Positions 23,929 through 32,952 of a DNA stretch of 42,996 bases are shown here, in pieces (the stretch's first letter is position 1; each line of letters opens with the position of its first letter). A program made the translations under genes and the position numbers. Source of the DNA: Candidatus Cloacimonadota bacterium (GTDB taxonomy: Bacteria; Cloacimonadota; Cloacimonadia; JGIOTU-2); assembly GCA_030613025.1 (NCBI GenBank), contig JAUWMT010000020.1:1-42996 (forward strand), given 5' to 3'. A model generated the notes under the pieces. It made no database searches. It had not been told where the DNA came from and worked only from the letters and a program-made list of their open reading frames with translations.

Positions 23929-24959
23929 TTTTTCATGAACTCGCTTTTTATTATATTATAAAAAATTATTAATATTAACACGCCCATTCCAAGTAAAAGA
24001 CTGAGCAGTATTTTCCTGTCAACTAATAGGAATCCCAGGGAGATAAGTCCGAAAAGAAGTGTGATGAAATATCCGATAAGCACAACTGATTTATAGCTCA
24101 ATCCAATCTCAAGAAGTTTATGATGAAAATGGCTTTTGTCTGCCTGAAAAATGTGCTTGGTTGATTTTATTCTTCTAAATATTGTAAAAATTGTGTCAAA
24201 AAGCGGAACTGAAAGCACAATTATCGGAACAAGCATTGTAAGAGCTGTTGCTCCTTTATATTGGGCATTTCCAGCCACAGAAAGTGCAGCAATACAAAAT
24301 CCCAAAAACAGACTCCCTGCATCGCCGAGAAATATTCTTGCAGGGTGGAAATTATATCTCAAAAAACCGATGCAGCTTCCTAAAATTGAAAAGCTGAAAA
24401 GTGCAACAAAATAATTTCCTGTACTCCAGCCGGCAACACCAAGAATGAGAGCTACGATTGCAATGATGCCTGTAGCAAGCCCGTCAAGCCCATCAATTAA
24501 ATTGATTGCATTGACGACAAGCAGGAACCATAGAATGGTCAAAGGATAGGAGAAAATACCAGTTTGAATAGGATTTCCGAATGGATTGGTGAGCAGATCG
24601 ATCTTAAAATTGAAAGATATCATGAGAAGAGCAATCCCGATCTCAACAAGCACTTTTACCCATGCAGGGAGATCGTAAATATCATCGAGAATACCGAGAA
24701 CAACTATTAGAAAACCGCCTATAAACAAACCATATAAAAGATTATTTGCTTCCTGATACCGAAGCACAACCAAAATAGCTTGTATGATAACAATAGCGAG
24801 AAAAATTGCAATTCCACCGCTTTTAGGGGTTGAATTTTCGTGGATACTTCTATCTCTTGGGTGATCAATATTGCCGAATCTTCTTGAAACTGCAATATTT
24901 GCCGGTACCAAAAGATAAACAAGTATCAATGATCCTATAGTAACATAAATATTTATCAT
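23925..24959 (-). CDS. Undecaprenyl-phosphate sugar-1-phosphate transferase, WecA/TagO-like
   Basis: This integral-membrane enzyme of 344 residues and about ten to eleven helices starts a lipid-linked glycan. It transfers a HexNAc-1-phosphate (commonly GlcNAc-1-P) from UDP to undecaprenyl phosphate. MraY/WecA motifs are all visible: the DHP-like IDHPRDRSIH with the following TPKSGG, DDIYDLP (DD at 92-93), NAINLIDGLDGL (150-161), IFLGDAGSLFLG (209-220) and the cytoplasmic SHFHHKLLE loop. The HHK loop and absence of MraY-specific residues favour the WecA/TagO branch. It overlaps both neighbours by 4 bp and lies at the end of the polysaccharide genes, which it should initiate. Confidence 0.9.
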   Translation of the reverse strand: MINIYVTIGSLILVYLLVPANIAVSRRFGNIDHPRDRSIHENSTPKSGGIAIFLAIVIIQAILVVLRYQEANNLLYGLFIGGFLIVVLGILDDIYDLPAWVKVLVEIGIALLMISFNFKIDLLTNPFGNPIQTGIFSYPLTILWFLLVVNAINLIDGLDGLATGIIAIVALILGVAGWSTGNYFVALFSFSILGSCIGFLRYNFHPARIFLGDAGSLFLGFCIAALSVAGNAQYKGATALTMLVPIIVLSVPLFDTIFTIFRRIKSTKHIFQADKSHFHHKLLEIGLSYKSVVLIGYFITLLFGLISLGFLLVDRKILLSLLLGMGVLILIIFYNIIKSEFMKK

Positions 24960-26089
24960 AGCTTTTTCTTTATCAATTTTTGATATAATTCTTCGTAGGA
25001 TTCTACAAACCTATCAAGAGTATAGTATTCTAAAAATATCTTATAACTCTCGGCTCCGAATTTTTTTTGCGTCTGCGGGTCTTTTGAAAGAGATATAATT
25101 TTTTTTGTCAAATCTTGATGATCGCCAACCTCGACAAGGTAGCCATTTTTTTTCTCCTGTACCAATTCGTTATTCCCTTTTACATTTGAGACAATAAGAG
25201 GTTTTTTCATGCTCATCGCTTCGAGAATGGTTAAAGAAAGTCCCTCCCATCTTGAATAAAGCATTACAATATCAAAGAGATCGTACCATTCAGCTACATT
25301 TGATTTCCAGCCAACTAAATGGATTATATGTGAAGTCTTTGATTTATCTATTAATTTTTTAGCTTTCTCAAACAACTCTCCATCCCCAACGAATATGAAT
25401 GAAATATTACTAAACTTTTTAACTACATTAATAGCAACTGAGATCAAATTTATAATATTTTTTGGCTTGGAGAACCTGCTCACAGAACCGATAATTACAT
25501 CATCATCAGGAATGCCCAATTCTCCACGATTAATATGACTGATGGATTTAAGTTCCTGAATTCCATTATAAATTGTTATGATCTTATGTTTAGCGATAAA
25601 TTTCTTATTGATAGACATTTCTCTTTCATGATCGTTCACGGATACTGCTTTATCACAAAAAATACCTGCTATTCTTTCCAGGTTTTGATAAAACAATATA
25701 ATTATTTTTGATTGAAATGAATGGAATGGAAACCCATGTATTGTGTGAATGATGATCTTTACACCTGCCAGTTTTGCAGCAATTCTACCCATAAAGCCCG
25801 TTTTTGATGAGTGAGTATGCACAATATCGAATCGTTCTTTTCTGAAAAATTTATAGAATTGAATGAATATTGGGATGTCATGAAAATTAATTTTTTGAAT
25901 AAGATTCGGGAATGCGACATGCCTGATATCCATCTCATTCAGCTTTCCTATCATTGGTCCATCAGGAGCAGAAATGACGGTAATATCATACGCAATTTTG
26001 TCAAGATGATCGAGCAGAGGGATCATCATATTCTGCACGCCTGAAAGAAGCGGCAGCAATTGAACATGACAGATCCTAAATTTTCTCAT
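24956..26089 (-). CDS. Glycosyltransferase family 4-type enzyme
   Basis: A 377-residue GT-B fold glycosyltransferase. The N-terminal domain starts with RICHVQLLPLLSGVQNMM and has IVHTHSSKTGFMGRIAAKLAG. The C-terminal nucleotide-sugar domain has VSRFSKPKNI, IFVGDGELFEKAK and the E-x7-E region EGLSLTILEAMSMKKP. It should add a sugar from an NDP donor on the cytoplasmic side during surface-glycan assembly. Donor and acceptor cannot be predicted. It overlaps by 4 bp on both sides (WecA-like gene downstream, another glycosyltransferase upstream), consistent with coordinated translation. Confidence 0.87.
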   Translation of the reverse strand: MRKFRICHVQLLPLLSGVQNMMIPLLDHLDKIAYDITVISAPDGPMIGKLNEMDIRHVAFPNLIQKINFHDIPIFIQFYKFFRKERFDIVHTHSSKTGFMGRIAAKLAGVKIIIHTIHGFPFHSFQSKIIILFYQNLERIAGIFCDKAVSVNDHEREMSINKKFIAKHKIITIYNGIQELKSISHINRGELGIPDDDVIIGSVSRFSKPKNIINLISVAINVVKKFSNISFIFVGDGELFEKAKKLIDKSKTSHIIHLVGWKSNVAEWYDLFDIVMLYSRWEGLSLTILEAMSMKKPLIVSNVKGNNELVQEKKNGYLVEVGDHQDLTKKIISLSKDPQTQKKFGAESYKIFLEYYTLDRFVESYEELYQKLIKKKL

Positions 26090-27405
26090 ATAGATGTATC
26101 CAGAACCTTCACCAGTTTTTTAGTCAAATTTCTGCGCTCGTATGCTGAATAATTATTTTCTACAATTGGAAATATCTCATTAATAATACCAAGCTGTTTG
26201 TATTTTATCATTTCAACAATATTCTCTTTGATCTTCTGCACATCATCAGGTTTACAAATCAAGCCGGCTAAGAATTCTTTAATTAAATGGGCTGCTTCTC
26301 CATTTTTCGGGATCATTGCAAGAATTGGTCTTCTTGTTGCAAGATACTCAAAAAGTTTTGCAGGAATAACGATCTCGCTATCTCGCTTCGCAATAAACAG
26401 AAGTAGAAAATCACTTTTTAAAAGGCATCTCACTGATTCTCTGTGTGAAACTTGTGGGGTTAATATTATGTGCTTCATAATCTCTGAATGATAAAATAAT
26501 TCCAGAATTGATTCAGGCAGATTTCCTATAAATTGGAATTTTACATCTTCAGGAAGCTGATGCACATCTTTCAACTCCGCTAATGCCTGAAGAAAATATT
26601 TTGGTGTACGTTCTCCATAAAAACCTCCGGTATAAGTAAATATGATATCTGCTGGGTGAGTTCTATTAATTTGGTCAAAATCTTTTTTATCATAACCATT
26701 GTATATTACGGAGAATTTCCGCTTCTCGATGCCCGGAAATATATTTTGAATCCTCTCTTTTGCCCGATGAGTATTGATAATAACAGAAAGCGCCCGATTG
26801 AGTACTTTTTTCTCCCATTTGTATGCATATCTTTCGTGCCAGAATGAAAAGTAGCTGGCATCCGGTCTTCCGCTGAAAAGATCACGGTAATCAACAATGA
26901 GAGGAATATCAAATTTCTTCGACAACATATATCCCACAATTGCTGAAGAGAATGGACCCACTGAACAGTATATTGCATCTATTGCCTGAGTTCGGCATAT
27001 TTTCTTCCCTTTTCGAACAGCGAAGGGAATCCATCCAATTTTGGAATCTACAGGAAAAATATCCCTGAAAAATTGCTTTCTCTGACTGGAGGATTTAGTA
27101 TAAATCGACTGATTATTGTGAGAAGTGCTTTGTTTTTCTATTTTGTAAAGTAGGCGCATTATATCGCATGAACCTGTCCTATGGACATCTAATTCTGAAA
27201 TTTCTCTTTCAAGTGTTTTATCATAAGCGACATAGGCAATATCCTTCACTGTCAGCACAATAGGATTCCATCCATTTTCCGGAAGATATTTACAGAATTT
27301 TATCGAACGCTGCACTCCGGGACCGCCAAGTGGTGGAAAGAAATAGGAAATAAAAAGGATATTTTTTGAAGATTGATTCACTCTACCCTCATTTATCTTT
27401 ATCAT
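26086..27405 (-). CDS. Glycosyltransferase, GT4-like, long N-terminal domain
   Basis: A 439-residue GT-B protein. The start region NILFISYFFPPLGGPGVQRSIKF is a common opening for GT4 enzymes that carry a large N-terminal domain. The C-terminal part has IFTYTGGFYGERTP, FIGNLPESI and KLFEYLATRRPILAMIP in place of the stricter E-x7-E text. It belongs to the glycan cluster. The ATG at 27405 overlaps the upstream gene by 17 bp and has no good Shine-Dalgarno sequence. A GTG at 27381 has GAGG five bases upstream and would give a start at VNQSSKN; I consider it a real alternative. Confidence 0.82.
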   Translation of the reverse strand: MIKINEGRVNQSSKNILFISYFFPPLGGPGVQRSIKFCKYLPENGWNPIVLTVKDIAYVAYDKTLEREISELDVHRTGSCDIMRLLYKIEKQSTSHNNQSIYTKSSSQRKQFFRDIFPVDSKIGWIPFAVRKGKKICRTQAIDAIYCSVGPFSSAIVGYMLSKKFDIPLIVDYRDLFSGRPDASYFSFWHERYAYKWEKKVLNRALSVIINTHRAKERIQNIFPGIEKRKFSVIYNGYDKKDFDQINRTHPADIIFTYTGGFYGERTPKYFLQALAELKDVHQLPEDVKFQFIGNLPESILELFYHSEIMKHIILTPQVSHRESVRCLLKSDFLLLFIAKRDSEIVIPAKLFEYLATRRPILAMIPKNGEAAHLIKEFLAGLICKPDDVQKIKENIVEMIKYKQLGIINEIFPIVENNYSAYERRNLTKKLVKVLDTSI

Positions 27406-28978
27406 TTGGAAGCATTAAATACAATATAAGTTCAGGGTCATCAATACTAAAAATCTTGTATTGAGACATTACCATATACCTGTCATTTGTGATTTCATCG
27501 CTTTCATTGGTAATGAAATAATGATTTTCTAGGTCATTATCAAGATGATATGTAAAAGGCATATTATTTACCACTGCTAACGTACTTGTCGTCATCCCGA
27601 CCATCATATACGGAGAAACTCTACCACGACGTTCCATATCCCTATCAATATCTTGCTTGATCAATAGAGCTGTGTTCATAAGAGAATATTTTTTATTCCT
27701 TAGATAATCCTCCATCTTCGAGATATTCCAAATATTAGAAAATACAATTAGAATAATTAATACACCTACAACACCTTTGAATTTTATTCCTTTCTTCAAC
27801 ATGTATCTTCCATATTTATCCGAAATATATGATGCATATTGTATTAGTTTTGGAATAAAATATAACAAAGGTATGAGCAATACAACAAAATACCGTTCTG
27901 CCTGTGGCGTAAAAAATCCTAAGAACAGGAAGCTTGATATTGTAAGTGATAGCATTATTGAATCTGAAATTTTGATATTTCTTTTTCTAATTGATTTATA
28001 AAGAACAATCAAAATGCTTATAAGCATCATTAGAAATAGTGCAAGATTATTTATTATGATATTATTAGTAAAAAATCTCAGATAATTCTTAATTATCAAC
28101 AATGGATGCAATTGGCTGGAATTAACAGCTTTAGGATTAAAAATATACTTCAGTGGAATAGTAAAAATGTCATTAGTAATTTTATAATTTACGATAAACA
28201 GGATGGAAACAGTAACACAAACCATGACTATAAATGATATTATCAATCCCCTCACATTATATTTTTCGTTTGATTTATTGATAATATTCATTATAAGAAG
28301 ATAAATAATCGGTGACAGGAAAAATATCAAGCCGGTTGTTTTAACACAGACACAAATCGCAATAACAAAACCGTGAATGACGTAGTAGATATATTTTTTC
28401 TTGAGTGTTTTTGCCCTGATCGCTTTAAAAAATATTAGCAAACTTACAAGACCTATTGTACTCATTGGTATATCAAAAAATGCAATTCGTCCTTGAATGT
28501 ATAAGTAATAATTTGTTCCGGCTAATAATAAATACACAAATATAATTAATAGTTTTGTATTTAATTTAACTTTTGAATTAGTCCTGTATATAAAATATCC
28601 CAGCAAAAATATTAAGAGCGTTGATAATATCACTGATGGCAACCTTAGTGAGAATAAAGACAATCCAAATATTTTAAAACATAAATATTCTAGAATTGGC
28701 ATAACGGGCCATAATAGAATATCATTTTTATCATTACACATCCAGTTATTTGAGAGATATTTATTTATTGAATTTCCTGATTTCCATCCCTCGTCGGTTA
28801 TGTAAGCACCTTTTAATTTGGATATCGAAACATCCGGATCCGCTTCAATGTTTGTAAACCTTGTGATCATGATAAAGATCAAGCTCAATATGATCATGAA
28901 TATCAACAAGATACGAATTATGTATTTTCTATTTAATTTTTTGACAGATTTCATTGAATAATTTATTTTGTTTTGCAT
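27389..28978 (-). CDS. Membrane glycosyltransferase, GT39/ArnT-like
   Basis: A 529-residue protein with about ten hydrophobic segments. A large first loop after TM1 contains GAYITDEGW (D62, E63), the acidic pair that marks GT-C enzymes of the PMT/ArnT family. These use a polyprenyl-phosphate sugar as donor outside the cytoplasmic membrane. The end is a short hydrophilic domain with YMVMSQYKIFSI. It is very AT-rich, even for this window. An internal ATG at 28954 is an alternative start; both starts overlap the flippase gene, and neither has a clear Shine-Dalgarno sequence. Role: probably periplasmic decoration of a lipid or glycan. Confidence 0.75.
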   Translation of the reverse strand: MQNKINYSMKSVKKLNRKYIIRILLIFMIILSLIFIMITRFTNIEADPDVSISKLKGAYITDEGWKSGNSINKYLSNNWMCNDKNDILLWPVMPILEYLCFKIFGLSLFSLRLPSVILSTLLIFLLGYFIYRTNSKVKLNTKLLIIFVYLLLAGTNYYLYIQGRIAFFDIPMSTIGLVSLLIFFKAIRAKTLKKKYIYYVIHGFVIAICVCVKTTGLIFFLSPIIYLLIMNIINKSNEKYNVRGLIISFIVMVCVTVSILFIVNYKITNDIFTIPLKYIFNPKAVNSSQLHPLLIIKNYLRFFTNNIIINNLALFLMMLISILIVLYKSIRKRNIKISDSIMLSLTISSFLFLGFFTPQAERYFVVLLIPLLYFIPKLIQYASYISDKYGRYMLKKGIKFKGVVGVLIILIVFSNIWNISKMEDYLRNKKYSLMNTALLIKQDIDRDMERRGRVSPYMMVGMTTSTLAVVNNMPFTYHLDNDLENHYFITNESDEITNDRYMVMSQYKIFSIDDPELILYLMLPNDKDK

Positions 28979-30380
28979 ATTTTACAGCAATTATAGCAAT
29001 TATTATTAAAAACAGCACCTTAATAAATGTATGATAAACTTGATAATCTAATATAAAATTAATGGAAGAAATCGATATAAGAATAACAATTGAAAATACA
29101 ACGTATCCAATTTTATAAGAGATCGGATAAATTTTTTCTGCGATAATAAAGTTGAAAATTACTATAAGTCCGAAAGCAAGTATTGAGGCAATACCGGCTC
29201 CGTATATACCGTACTTGGGAATCAATATGAAATTCAGCACAATATTGAGAATCGCTCCCAATCCAACTGCAAGCGCAATATTACCGGCTCTTTTTTTCAC
29301 ATAAAAACTCAGATTGATGATGTTGAAAATACCGTACAAATAGTTAGAAATCACACCAAAAAATACGATTTTTATCGCTTCATGATAGGATTTGTTGATA
29401 AATATTTTGAAAATTTCGGGAGAGAAAAGTATCACAAAGAATCCTACAATTCCTCCAAATATGACATAAGCATTAAATACTTTCTTGAAGGATTCCTTTG
29501 CATGCGAACAATCAGCAACTCTCATCACATAAGGGAAATACACCAAACTAACAATAGAATTAAGAAATGTGATGATCATACCGATACGATATCCGATCGC
29601 ATAGATACCGACATCATATAATGAATGAACAGAAAGATAGGTGATCATATATCTGTCTGATACCTTGAGTATAAGCATCGCAAAAGTGCCGGGTATCATA
29701 ATAAGTCCGAAAGATAACAGTTTTTTTACAATTGGGAAAGAAAATATTCTTTTCTCCGTGATCTGATCTGCAAAATCTTTCATGATAGAACCCATTACTC
29801 CAATTGCAACCAGTACAGCAAGCGCCGATGAAATCGTCATCAGGATAAATATTGTATCCAATGAAAATCTGGAAGCAATTGCAGCAACTACCAATAAAAT
29901 CAATAAAAGAATATGCTTGAAGTTCCCGACAAGTATGTACTGTTTTGAGCGCTCCATCATATTCAGAATGCTAAGCACCATACCGTAAATAACATCAAAA
30001 AACAGGATCACACTTACCCAGATCATGATGTGTGTATAGTCTGGTGAGCGAAGAATAAGCTGAGAGAGTTCAACCCTTAATATGACGATCAGAAGTGAAA
30101 GAACTATTCCAATCCCGGTGATCGTTAAGAAAATCGAACTGATCAAAGTATAATGATATTCGGGAGTTTTCTTATGATAGAAATATGAAAATATCGCCTG
30201 CTGAAATCCAAGAAAATAGAGCAAGCTCGCAAAAGAAATAAATACTACAATATTTGTATAAACTGCATATTCCTGAGGTGCGAGAAAGTGTGTGAATACC
30301 GGCAGGAGTGCTAATAGAATAACTTTTTGCAGAAGATTTCCTGCTGTGTAGTGCAGAATTTTTTCTATATATTCCTTCAT
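28929..30380 (-). CDS. Polysaccharide flippase, Wzx/MOP family
   Basis: A membrane protein of about 483 residues with 12-14 predicted helices, typical of oligosaccharide flippases that move undecaprenyl-linked units across the inner membrane. Characteristic pieces are NLLQKVILLALLPVFTHFL near the N-terminus, YMITYLSVHSLYDVGIYAIGYR in the middle (quoted in part) and ILIPKYGIYGAGIASILAFG. I place the start at the ATG at 30380 (MKEYIEKIL). That gives a 4-bp ATGA overlap with the upstream glycosyltransferase; a longer in-frame start at 30434 would overlap by 58 bp. It should act after the WecA-like and glycosyltransferase steps. Confidence 0.87.
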   Translation of the reverse strand: MKEYIEKILHYTAGNLLQKVILLALLPVFTHFLAPQEYAVYTNIVVFISFASLLYFLGFQQAIFSYFYHKKTPEYHYTLISSIFLTITGIGIVLSLLIVILRVELSQLILRSPDYTHIMIWVSVILFFDVIYGMVLSILNMMERSKQYILVGNFKHILLLILLVVAAIASRFSLDTIFILMTISSALAVLVAIGVMGSIMKDFADQITEKRIFSFPIVKKLLSFGLIMIPGTFAMLILKVSDRYMITYLSVHSLYDVGIYAIGYRIGMIITFLNSIVSLVYFPYVMRVADCSHAKESFKKVFNAYVIFGGIVGFFVILFSPEIFKIFINKSYHEAIKIVFFGVISNYLYGIFNIINLSFYVKKRAGNIALAVGLGAILNIVLNFILIPKYGIYGAGIASILAFGLIVIFNFIIAEKIYPISYKIGYVVFSIVILISISSINFILDYQVYHTFIKVLFLIIIAIIAVKYAKQNKLFNEICQKIK

Positions 30381-31414
30381 TGAGTAAGAACTCGTTTGTA
30401 CATCTCTACAGTTTGTTGAGCGATTTTGTCCCAAAGGAAATTTTTTCTGATATGATCCCTCAGAGCAAAATTTTTCTTCTTTTCTAATGCTATTTTTGTG
30501 GCTTTTATGATTGAATGTATTGATGCCGGCTCCGCATACTCTACAAATTCCTCGAAATAATCTCTTGTTCCGCCATAAGGAGTTATAACCACATTTGCCC
30601 CAGCAAGCCCTGCCTCCAGAGCGGCTCTGCCCGGCGTTTCATAACGTGTAGGCAGGATGAAAGTATGGCACGCAGCATAAGCTGATTCGAACATCGGATC
30701 GTCATGCTTGAGCCAATCGATATGGGTTATGTTTTTTGATTTTTCGATTTCATCTCTGCACATAGCACCCTCTTCATTATTAAGAATATCAGCAATAATA
30801 ACCGATGGATGATCGATCTTTTGCATAGCTCTGATGATGTTCAAACCATTTTTACGAACCGGTCCTAGATGCCCCACATATAAAATAAAATCCTTGAGCC
30901 CATATTTCTTCGCAAAAAGAGATGGGTCAGCATGAGCGAACCGTTCCTCGACACCATTGTGTATGACTTCGATCTTCTCTCTTTTTACACCAAGTGCTCC
31001 ACATAGAAGATTTCCTTCATCACGAGTATTCGGCAGAACCATCTCTGCATTGTCACAAATATATTTCGTGAAAAAATAATCTGAATAGGTTCGTTTAAAT
31101 AATTTCCTGAAAGGAGCTTCAAGCATTCTGTACAGGTGTATTTTTTGAGCAGAATGGTTACTATAAAAAATTGGATTCACTACGTATTTTACGCCATATA
31201 ACTTTAAATTAATAGCAAGAGGGTAGGTATGAATGTTTGCATTGAAAATATGGATTAAATCATCATCAGTAAACTTCATATCATAATCCCACATGTCGAA
31301 CAAGCGAACATCCACGCCAATTTTCTCAAGTTCATCTTTCAGGCACAGAATTTTATAAGTGGGTCCTCCCCGATTGATCATCAAAGTTTGGTAGCTTGCC
31401 AGGAAAATTCTCAT
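30377..31414 (-). CDS. Glycosyltransferase family 4-type enzyme
   Basis: A 345-residue GT-B glycosyltransferase. The N-terminal half contains RIFLASYQTLMINRGGPTYK and NAEMVLPNTRDEG. The C-terminal half has ILYVGHLGPVRKNGLNIIRA and the catalytic E-x7-E stretch ETPGRAALEAGLAGANVV, followed by TPYGGTRDYFEE. It ends in a 4-bp overlap with the flippase and begins in a 4-bp overlap with the deacetylase gene. Its sugar specificity is not readable. Confidence 0.87.
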   Translation of the reverse strand: MRIFLASYQTLMINRGGPTYKILCLKDELEKIGVDVRLFDMWDYDMKFTDDDLIHIFNANIHTYPLAINLKLYGVKYVVNPIFYSNHSAQKIHLYRMLEAPFRKLFKRTYSDYFFTKYICDNAEMVLPNTRDEGNLLCGALGVKREKIEVIHNGVEERFAHADPSLFAKKYGLKDFILYVGHLGPVRKNGLNIIRAMQKIDHPSVIIADILNNEEGAMCRDEIEKSKNITHIDWLKHDDPMFESAYAACHTFILPTRYETPGRAALEAGLAGANVVITPYGGTRDYFEEFVEYAEPASIHSIIKATKIALEKKKNFALRDHIRKNFLWDKIAQQTVEMYKRVLTQ

Positions 31415-32952
31415 TGTTTCTTCTTTGCTTTTCTTTGTTCGTAATTATTTAGCGAATCTCTCCAATGATACCTTCTCATGGATTTTTTCTCATTAAATCC
31501 GAGAGGTTGTCTTTTTGTAAAAGACAATTCATCAATCTTATAAGATTCATTTGAATGAATGACCGCAGAGCCCTTTTGAGAGTCAAGTAATCGAAAAATA
31601 ACATCGTCCTCACCATCATCAGAAACTATTATCTCTCCATTGTTGAATTCATAAGAATAATTTTTATCGCTCCTTGTGCTCCACCATTTCATAAATTCGT
31701 GCATAGTTGGATTCCATGGTTTTTTGGTTTGAATGTATGCAAAGACCTCTTCCCATACATTCAACTTTTTGTGATGAGGATGATGATACAGAATGACAGG
31801 CATATTTCGAGAAAATTTATAATCTATAATTGATCGATAATAATTTGTCATTTCCTGGTTTGTGAAATGAGATCTTCGCAATCTCCCAACGCTTATTGGG
31901 TGAACTGGAATCTGCATAACAGATGAAAAATTATCATCAAAATATGGATAAAATGGAAGGTCATCGTAATCCAGTCCAAATTCTGATGAGTATTCAAAAT
32001 TGAGATCCTCCAATGCTTTTCCGAGAGCTTCGTTCCACTCGCCAAAGGGAGCAGCAAAACCTTTTACATTGAGATCATACTGTTTCAACTTTTCTTGTGC
32101 ACAAAGGATGTTATCACAATTTTCCTTATAAGAATCATAAACCTTATGCCGTTCACAATGAAGAGCGATCCCATGTTGAGTAAATGACGGATACACTTCA
32201 GAAAGCATCTTTCCATCATTTGTGTCAACAAACCAGGTAGCATTAATCCCATATTTTTCGCAAAGAGCATACAGGTTTTTTGCATCCTCTGCAGAGCAGA
32301 AATCCGTATCAATACGAAAGATAAAGGCATTTTTATTTCCTGATGGATAATACCATTTTTGGATGAGAGGTATATTCAACTTCAGAAAACATTGTTGTAC
32401 CATCTGGAAAACAATCTCTCTGATCTTGCCTTTGCTCACCTTTGAGACAACTTCGGATGGAAGTTCCTTTCTGTCGGCATAGAAGCGTTTTCGAATTGAA
32501 TTCTGTTCGAGGATCAGATCATTTATAGAAAATGGAAGAATTACTACATTTCCTGATTTTTCTGAATATTCATTAATATCAAGAGCTGCATCCAAACTCA
32601 GCAAGGTATTACGTTTGGGAATACTGAATTCAGTATAAAAATCGACAAGACCTACCTGCGAAAACAAAGAATTTTCTTTGGTGATTCTATATGATACATT
32701 TTTCATAAGAGAACCTATATCAAGAAGTGTAGGAAATGTATCTCTATCCACAATCACCAGTCCGTCCCCTGCGAAATACTTTGCCAGTAACTGTTTTTTG
32801 CTTTTCACGAATTCACGATTGGGAATTACAAGTGCATACTCTTCAAAATTACATGCTGATTCCTGTTCAATCTTCTCAAAGCAAAGTCCTTCCTGGGAAA
32901 GAATAATTTCCCAACCGGGATTTGGAACACATAGTCCGATCTTTATTTGCAT
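31411..32952 (-). CDS. Polysaccharide deacetylase (NodB-like) with long N-terminal region
   Basis: A 513-residue protein. The central NodB-homology domain (about 205-400) has the metal and catalytic signature: FRIDTDF (D215, D217), a histidine pair in HCERH (H265, H269) and FAAPFGEWN (301-307). Such enzymes remove N- or O-acetyl groups from glycans using zinc or a similar metal. The first 200 residues look like an alpha/beta domain of unknown role (IGLCVPNPGWEII, VIVDRDTFPTLLD), and the last 100 are beta-rich and basic at the end. No signal peptide is present, so it may act in the cytoplasm on the lipid-linked glycan. It sits between glycosyltransferases. Confidence 0.8.
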   Translation of the reverse strand: MQIKIGLCVPNPGWEIILSQEGLCFEKIEQESACNFEEYALVIPNREFVKSKKQLLAKYFAGDGLVIVDRDTFPTLLDIGSLMKNVSYRITKENSLFSQVGLVDFYTEFSIPKRNTLLSLDAALDINEYSEKSGNVVILPFSINDLILEQNSIRKRFYADRKELPSEVVSKVSKGKIREIVFQMVQQCFLKLNIPLIQKWYYPSGNKNAFIFRIDTDFCSAEDAKNLYALCEKYGINATWFVDTNDGKMLSEVYPSFTQHGIALHCERHKVYDSYKENCDNILCAQEKLKQYDLNVKGFAAPFGEWNEALGKALEDLNFEYSSEFGLDYDDLPFYPYFDDNFSSVMQIPVHPISVGRLRRSHFTNQEMTNYYRSIIDYKFSRNMPVILYHHPHHKKLNVWEEVFAYIQTKKPWNPTMHEFMKWWSTRSDKNYSYEFNNGEIIVSDDGEDDVIFRLLDSQKGSAVIHSNESYKIDELSFTKRQPLGFNEKKSMRRYHWRDSLNNYEQRKAKKKQ

